Shown here piece by piece: positions 57,001 through 64,000 of a DNA stretch of 64,000 nucleotides (the first letter of the stretch is position 1; each line of letters starts with the position of its first letter). The stretch is from positions 3,104,545 through 3,168,544 of the forward strand of contig NC_088790.1 in the NCBI RefSeq assembly GCF_949628265.1, read 5' to 3'. A model generated the notes under the pieces. That model was not told where the DNA came from, searched no databases, and saw nothing but the letters and a program-made list of their open reading frames with translations. The stretch comes from Cloeon dipterum. Taxonomy: Eukaryota; Arthropoda; Insecta; Ephemeroptera; Baetidae. The translations under genes and the position numbers were made by a program.

Positions 57001-60000
57001 CTGTCCAGGTCTCTCTTGTTTTACCTGCAGGATCACCACACAGAAATCCTATCAAAGTAAGACATTTAAGTTTGCTGAAGGGTTGCTCCAGTATCAGGGT
57101 TGCAGAAAATGCAGTGCAGTGATAAAAACTTTTTTTTCAACTTCAACCAGTCAATGTTTGTACCTCAGTGTTAAATATTTTTTTAATTATTTGCTCGTGA
57201 CTTAGGCTTGAAAAATTGTCAGAGATAAATTTTTGGAATAATTTGGGCAGCAAAAAATGGCAATTTTAAGGAAAAAACCCAGGGATGGAGTTTTTGAGTT
57301 AAATTAACTTTTGGTCAGAAATGAGCGTCTTGGAGTAACAGGTTTTTTCGAGAAACACAATTTTTTACCCGAATTCGTCGTATCTCTATGCCGTGGGTCG
57401 TAAATCAAATGGTAACGCTGTCTTCGTGCACCGGAGGATTAAGTTTATTGAAATCTCACCACTTCCCTAGATTATTATTGCAGTTTGTTACAATTTCGAC
57501 TTTGAAATTGATAAATTTTTGGCAAATTGTCCTTTTTTACCAAACACTATCAAGTGGGAAGCGATAGCACTCTATTAAATATATTTAGAAAAGAATAATT
57601 AATTTTTTTGTCTTATTGCAGGGCGCCTGGCTTAAAACCCTGAAACAAGCCAAGTCTTCGTGCTGTGTGGAGGTCTTAAAGTTGCTTCACTCCAGTGACG
57701 AACTCGACGATTGGCTTTTGCCAAAACGAAGAACCATAGAGATTGCCGAGTTAAACAGCAAGGAGGTGTTCAAGCATTACAAAGGCAATGACGAAGGTGG
57801 TCAAGCGTCTGATGGAGCTGGAAACTTGCGCATCCACCCGATTCTGGTAGGACACTTGTAATTAAAATAGATATATGCTATCATGACGAAACATCAGTTT
57901 CCAGAAACGCTTCGAGACATCGCCCCAGTTGCCGGGAAAGAGGTGTATTTACATTTGCTCAACTTTGAGCCAGGCTTTGGCTGTCCAGTTAGCAACGAGC
58001 AAAGAGGCTATCTTTTCGATGTGACGAAAAGCAAGACGCATGGGCTGGCGTTTTTGACTTCAAAGCCTTGGCCACGGGTTAGGAAATTTTATTGAATTAA
58101 AAAATCCCTTATTATTAGTTTATCGCTCTTGTATAGTTGTGCAAATTTCCGGTCTACCCCAACTATGGAGAGATCACAGTGGAGGTCGTGACAAATGCGG
58201 ACACCATCAAGCTGAGCCAAGAAGAGTTGGAGAAAGTACGACAGTTCAACCAGATGCTTTTTGAGCAAATCCTGGAGCTCAAGCACAACTTCCTGTATTT
58301 AAACTACGAAAGTGGCAATTGCAACATGCTTGTGGCGCCTACTCATCAGAAGGTTCAAGGTATTAGTTGATCAATAATATATTCTGTGTTACTCACCTTT
58401 TCAATTAAATTTGATTCTCTAACAGGGGGAATCGCGAAGACAGTGATCGACTGGTCAGTGTTGCGATCTGAAATAGGAGTTGACTTGAATTGCTTAGAAG
58501 TGTGTCGTAAAGACGGCAGCCAAAGTTTGCTGGGAAGAGTCATAGTGGCTACGCACAAAGAAGACAAAAAGGACAAGCCAGCAAACTCATGGGTAATTAT
58601 ATTAGCGTGGTGTTAAATAAATCCTTCCAGTTTCAACCCCGTTTTCAAGAATAAAAAAGGCTTTTTCAAAAAAATAATATTCTAATCTAAATCTTGCTAA
58701 GAGATGAGTTTTGACCAAATGACAACCCAAATTTCACCCCTAAAATCATCCCTCTTGGTTTTGTTTACTGTGATCGTGGCTTAAAATAGGGAATCGGTCG
58801 ATCCATTCGTTCCTTCAACCCTTTTAACATTTTTTGTTTATTAGCACTAAATTAGAGCCCCTAAATAAATGTAAAAATTATCAATCAAACATAACTTAAA
58901 TCCCTTCAAACCACCCCTATGACAGAATTTCTTGATTGTTTATGTACAAATTTTACCCGATAAATTGCAGTGAATGCTTCATAAACAGTCCTTAAGGTCA
59001 AAAAATGCATTGAGGTTGATTTAATGGGTAATTTTTGGGATTGAAGTACAAATTAGTCCAGACTTTCTCGATAAGATTTTGAAGAAAAGCGACAAAATCA
59101 TGATTTAGTGTGGTGAAATAAGTTTGAGGCGAAGCGAAGGACCAAATTAATCAAAATTTTATTCAATTTTAATTCAATGAGAATCAGTTTTTATCGTCAG
59201 TTGGAGCAAAGGAGGTTATTTTCCCCTTTTAAATCCTAACACAAATTTACAGCAGAAAAACATGCCTACACCTCTCACTATTAAGAAGAAAATTTTATAT
59301 TTTTATCTCATCTTGACTTATTTATTAGAAATACATTGTGACCAAAGTGAGGGATGACATGAGTCCTCTGTCAGCATTTGAGGACAATGGAGCATACAAA
59401 GACTATGCTCAATACTTCAAGGACAAGTATGAGAAAATAGTGACTGACAAGCAGCCTTTGTTGGCAGTTCGGCCCATTTCTTTGAAACTGAATATGCTGA
59501 CGCAGGGGTAAGCGCGCTTTCACTTTTATCCCATCTAAATACATAGTTGCTTTGCTTTTCTAGGAGGGACAATGCTACGCCAAGAAAGTGCTCCCGCACG
59601 TTTTTGATCCCTGAGTTATGTTCAATTGTTGCCATCAACCAAATTTTCAGCTCCAAGTTGTGGCTGAAAGCATGCATGATGCCCGCAGTGATTAACAGGA
59701 TTTGCTGGCTGCTCACAGCGGACGAGTTTCGCCGAACCATCAATAAAGAGACTAAGATCGGTGTTGAAGAACTGCCAGAAGGTGAACAAACATTTGCAAA
59801 CAATTTTCTTCTACATTTTTAAACGGAATTTGGAGCGGGCGGCGGTGGCATTCCCATTTCACGTGAAAATTTATTGCGAGTCTATCCAACCCATAGCAGT
59901 AGATTTATTATTTTTAAACGTGATTATTAATAATGTGATTCTCGAGGCCCTATGGGCTGGACGGCGCCGATTCTAGCACCAATCGATGCTCCTTGGTGAG

Positions 60001-63000
60001 GTGCGTCTGCCCATGTGCAGTTTTCCAAAATCGTACTATTTTTCGAAAAATAACTTCTGAATTTTCGGAAAAGTCGAAATTTAAAAATAAAATCTCCGTA
60101 AAACGATTTTCCTCAGATATGCCGCCTAGCCATTTGAGCTACGCATTAGATTGAGCTAGTTTTGTGAAAGTTTTTATCAAAATCTTTGAATTAGTTGATT
60201 TTATACAGTCAAATTTTCGATTCTAACGACAATTTCCGGTTTACGGTAATAATTATTAGGAATGTCTTGGGAGCCTATGGATGTGAAAACATTTGATATC
60301 AAGTATGTCACACTTCCAAAAGCGAACAAGTTTCGAAAAAGCCAGTGGAAGCCCCACTTCAACAAGAACAAGGTATTTCATTTAATAATTCATTAGAGCG
60401 GGGTTTTTAATTTAAAATATTCAGATCAAAGAAGAGGATGGAAGCCATCTGATAGATTTTCATTACAACCTGCTCACAGTCACTGACAATCAAATCGAAG
60501 CTTACGCAGAGCTTGCAAGCAAAACTCTTGAAACATCGCTGGTCAATTCTCAGGGTGCTTTCATGGAAAGGTTTGTCCCAAAACATACAGCGACCAATGA
60601 TTAGTTTTTATATTTTACTCTCAGGGACAACCAAATAGAAGTGAAGCCACTGAGTTTCCTTACGGTGAGAAGCGACATTGGGCCTCAGCTTCACTGCATC
60701 TACAAGGCATTAGCAACCACCTCTGCCAACGACGCCGTGGACATGGAAAGGTTGGAGATTCTTGGCGACTCCTATCTCAAATACGCAAGCGCTGTGTATT
60801 TGTATGAAACGCACGACAACTTCTCCGAGGGAGCCATGACCGAGGTAAGCTAATATTTAGGGCTGTGGAACTAAGACAGATTTTTTCGGAAATAGTCGAC
60901 TATTAGACGGTTTTTGAGGCGTAATATTAGTTTTCCAGCTACAGTTTTGCATGTATCCGATGTTCTTGCCTAACTGTTATTAAAACTGGCGAAATTTTCT
61001 ACTAGAGAAGCAATATTAAATGATTTGTGCTCTTTTGGATGATCCCGGACCAATTGGAAGCTCCGAAAAAAAATTGTCTCAATTTCACAGCCCTATACTA
61101 ACGTTGAATGAAATTTCACCCTCAAACTTTGCAGATCAAATCGAAGATTGTTGGCAACAGGAATCTCTATTACTGTGCCTTGAAGAAAGACATCCAGCGA
61201 TTTGTCCACACGCACAGATTCAGTCCGAGAACTGAATGGAAGGTGCTAAGTTTTCTTCCATCTATATAACTCTGAATTAAAATCGTTCATTTCAGCCGCC
61301 CAATTATGAAGTGTCCGCTCAAGTGAAAGAAGCGGCTAAAAAGCAGAATTTCAAGCAAAGTGCTTTGATGGAGCAACTAGGCGTTGAAATCCATGAACCG
61401 ACGCATACCAAACACATGCGTAGTTATTATTTGTTTGTTGATATGCACGAGTGCTCTGACAAGGTATCATTTATATTTTTCCCTACAATTTTATCTAAAA
61501 ATTTCGGCTCTTAAGTTTGCACCCTAATCAAGCCCCACGATTTTTCCTCAAAATTCGCCCAACATTGGAGAGAAAGCGACAAGATTAATTTAAAGCAAGC
61601 CAAAAAGCTTATTGAAACCGACCTTTTAAGATTAAAGTGGAATGATTGGGATTTTTTATTTAATCTCTAGAACTCCAGTTTTTGCACGGAAGTGTATCTT
61701 CAATTTTTTCTTCTATTGGAGAGGAACAAGACGGCGCGCTCAAAAAGCAGCGCTATTTAGTCACGTAGCAAACACAACTGTGCTGCGGAATCTGTCGGGG
61801 GTTTGTCTGCTGTTCACAAAAATGATATTACATGAACAGATAACCCTAACCGACCAATTCTTTTCATACTTGTGACCAAAAGCGCCTTAAAATCGTGTTC
61901 CGAATTTAACCATTTTCTTCCTTCTTTTAGCAGAGAAAATCATTTGAGCACTTCCGAGGTGAAAAAATCATTAAAATTTAATTGCGAGAAGAGAAAAAAT
62001 AGTACTTTTGAGTTTTGAAACATATTTTGTATTTTTTCCAAAATTGCAGATTTTCGAAAGGGCCTCGTTCAAATTTGCCAGTTGATAGTAATGTCTAAAC
62101 TTGCCTATATTCAGAAAGCTGATTAAATTTCCATTTCTACTGAGCAAATTTTTAATGTTTTAGCACAGAATTTGCCTGAATTTTCAACTGGCCTTTAGAG
62201 ATCCTTGAATAATTTTTTGGGAAGATAAAAATACCCAAGATTCAGCTCAGAAAAAATTTTTTTTCATTTTAATAATTTATTTATGATTTTCAGAGGTAAA
62301 TTCGGTTAACTCAGACCATTGTGGTTCTTAGAGTTCCCGCATAACACAAATAATTTTTTTACAAAAACAGATTTTTGCTCATCACGTGCGAAAATTTCAA
62401 AATTTTCTGTTAATGGAAACGTTATTAAAATGATAATTAAATGAAATTAACTAGCGTTGACCAATCAGGAATTTACAGCGCTAGACCTTGTTTTCTCACT
62501 TGATTTGGAATCCTCTGATCGAAATCTAACTGACAGTGTGAGTCTTTCTTTGGACAAATGCGGAAATTCAGCGAAAATTGCGATTGCACAATTCCTTTGA
62601 GCATTTCCATTTAAATTCTAAATTTAAAAAATGCTTTGAGGAAATTCACTATCATTCCTCTTTAATTTAATAATTTGCCACTGAAAATGTAATGAAATAA
62701 ACCCAAATTCTCAGGCGTTGTCGGACACGGTTGAAGCCCTGATTGGCGCCTATGTGGAAAGCTGTGGCTATGTCGCCGCTGCTGATTTGTTGGCTTGGTT
62801 CGGCATTGTGCCCGCTTCTCTCAAGTCCTTGTTGACCAAGCCACCTGTGTTCACTTTTTATCAAGATTGCTTGGACCCTGGAGTGGAACTGTCATCAGAA
62901 ATTAATCGTTTCGTACCAAGTAACAAGATGAGCAGAACGGTCTGAATGACTTTATTCAATAACCGTAATTTCCACAGATATGAAAAGGCTGGAAGAAGTG

Positions 63001-64000
63001 CTCGGATACAAATTCCAGAATGCAGGCTATTTGTTGGAAGCGCTCACCCACGCTTCTTGCATGTCTAATCAAATTACGGCCAGCAACGAACGGATGGAAT
63101 TCCTCGGAGACGCAGTGCTTGGTAAGCGATAATCATGGTTTTGGTGGTGTTAAGATAATCTCTGATGAAATTGACACCATAACTCTAAGAGTAACCTAAT
63201 AATTTTGACTATACGGGACATTTTTTGGGAAGTTTAGGTGAACGTTGAAGTCTTTTTCGAAAATTTCCAGCAGTGTTATGTGATTTTAAACATTTTAAAA
63301 ATCCGAAACGCCCCTACAAAGTGGTATCAGGGCAAGTGTGAACTTTTGTGAAAAATATATAGTTATCAAATAATTTTTAAAACAGTACCACGGAGGTCTC
63401 AAAATTGTAAAATTTGTCCCCAAACCCTTTAAAATATGTATGTATTTTGTCTTTTTTCTGCTTGTAAAGCCTGTTTTTTGGTCCAAATTTCGATTATTTA
63501 GCTTAGCTTTATTTAATTTTTGTCATAGGATTAATAGAACCAGAGTTATAAATTTTTACTCGTCTAAAAGCCAAAATTTTGTCGTAATAATGAAATTTCC
63601 AACCTCGCCAGACTTCCTCACCACGTGCCACATTTACGAACATTGCGGCAACCTCTCTCCTGGGGTCGTGACTGACGTGCGCTCGTCCATCGTGAACAAC
63701 AACGTGTTCGGCTCGTTCGTGGTGCGCTACGGACTGCACACCTTCCTCTTGCACAATTCGTCGCTTCTCTTTGGGTTCATTGACAACTTTGTCGAGCATC
63801 AGCAAATGAACAACCATGTCATTGATGACGAGGTAATTTTTTGCGCCCCATGATATTTATCACGGTGTTTGCTAAATTTCAAATTATGCAGTCCCTCTTT
63901 GCCATCTCCGAAGACAACCACGTGAAAGTGGCCAAATGCGTCGAGATTCCCAAGGTGCTCGGCGACTTGTGGGAAAGCGTGGCATGCGCGGTTTACTTGG
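54004..64000 (+). CDS. Dcr-2: Dicer-2 endoribonuclease, 3' end beyond the window
   Basis: Twenty-eight exons seen: 54004-54042, 54099-54137, 54191-54306, 54355-54532, 54586-54711, 54776-54954, 55012-55152, 55203-55318, 55373-55496, 55771-55969, 56344-56706, 56762-56871, 56924-57056, 57622-57846, 57898-58077, 58137-58359, 58426-58592, 59329-59507, 59564-59781, 60260-60372, 60425-60570, 60625-60844, 61135-61242, 61296-61463, 62715-62919, 62978-63121, 63612-63832, 63892 onward; about 1496 residues so far. Helicase: PTGAGKT (43-49), DECHH (153-157), [12 protein letters not shown] and [10 protein letters not shown]. Then the dimerisation domain ([10 protein letters not shown]), PAZ (about 830-1020), RNase IIIa ([22 protein letters not shown]) and RNase IIIb ([25 protein letters not shown]). 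It cuts long dsRNA into siRNAs in the cytoplasm, for antiviral defence and endo-siRNAs. The complete helicase with DECHH favours Dicer-2 over Dicer-1. The double-stranded-RNA-binding domain must lie past 64000. Intron 1 appears to be GC-AG. Confidence 0.93.
58726..58785 (-). repeat. Dispersed repeat in Dicer-2 intron 17
   Basis: Reverse complement of the repeat at 22671-22730; the similarity continues weakly over the next 100 bases. The 736-nt intron holding it is otherwise plain AT-rich sequence. Confidence 0.5.
61464..62714 (+). other. Long intron within the RNase IIIa coding region
   Basis: A 1.25-kb intron, exceptional among the mostly 50-60 nt introns of this gene. It contains no frame with protein character; the 77-codon ORF near 61700 has no domain. 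It may hold degraded repeats. Confidence 0.5.
63290..63360 (+). repeat. Dispersed repeat copy matching the left edge
   Basis: CCGAAACGCCCCTACAAAGT and the flanking AT-rich bases (TTTTTGGGAAG, GTGTGAAC) resemble 1-70. It lies in the Dicer-2 intron at 63122-63611. Confidence 0.45.

Noticed and set aside
1-64000. CRISPR arrays, bacterial operons, rRNA or tRNA genes
   Set aside because: No regularly spaced direct repeats with unique spacers, no polycistronic layout, and no B-box or cloverleaf-like sequence convincing enough for a tRNA.

Overview
The window is a stretch of an insect-type nuclear genome. It is AT-rich, with spliced genes, GT-AG introns often only 50-60 nt long, metazoan polyadenylation signals and many small non-coding mobile elements. 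The proteins are animal and, in combination, insect: a pyrexia-like TRPA channel pair, a Sep1-type septin, OTU1/YOD1, protein O-mannosyltransferase 1 and a Dicer-2 with an intact helicase. I cannot fix the insect order from sequence alone. Exon coordinates were placed by hand from splice sites, reading frame and family similarity.

Layout. 1-13.2 kb: no convincing gene; AT-rich sequence with dispersed repeats, one inverted-repeat element (6577-7034) and three GC-richer, promoter- or enhancer-like islands (about 5.6, 8.5 and 10.9 kb). 13.5-18.7 kb (+): a five-exon bZIP transcription factor, apparently with three alternative first exons, one giving a short form with only the bZIP half. 19.9-37.5 kb (-): two tandem TRPA channel genes (941 and 933 residues by my models), products of a recent duplication; both look intact. 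The upstream copy has grown from about 6 to about 11 kb by intronic insertions: a 2.3-kb foldback element, a hAT-type MITE with an 8-bp target duplication, another MITE and a possible LTR fragment. 37.5-40.0 kb (-): septin. 40.6-41.9 kb (+): a coiled-coil protein of the CCDC42/CFAP73 type, divergent from the septin. 42.3-44.5 kb (-): YOD1 deubiquitinase, with a TATA box and a 28-codon ORF on the opposite strand in its first intron. 45.5-50.1 kb (-): POMT1. 54.0-64.0 kb (+): Dicer-2, running off the right edge inside RNase IIIb.

The genes are independent and form no operon. The septin/coiled-coil pair and the POMT1/Dicer-2 pair are arranged head to head and may share promoter regions. The most notable points are the duplication breakpoint, which appears to put one channel gene onto a copy of the septin 3' UTR and poly(A) signal; the foldback arms of more than 500 bp inside a transcribed intron; the alternative promoters of the bZIP gene; and the small ORF in the YOD1 intron.
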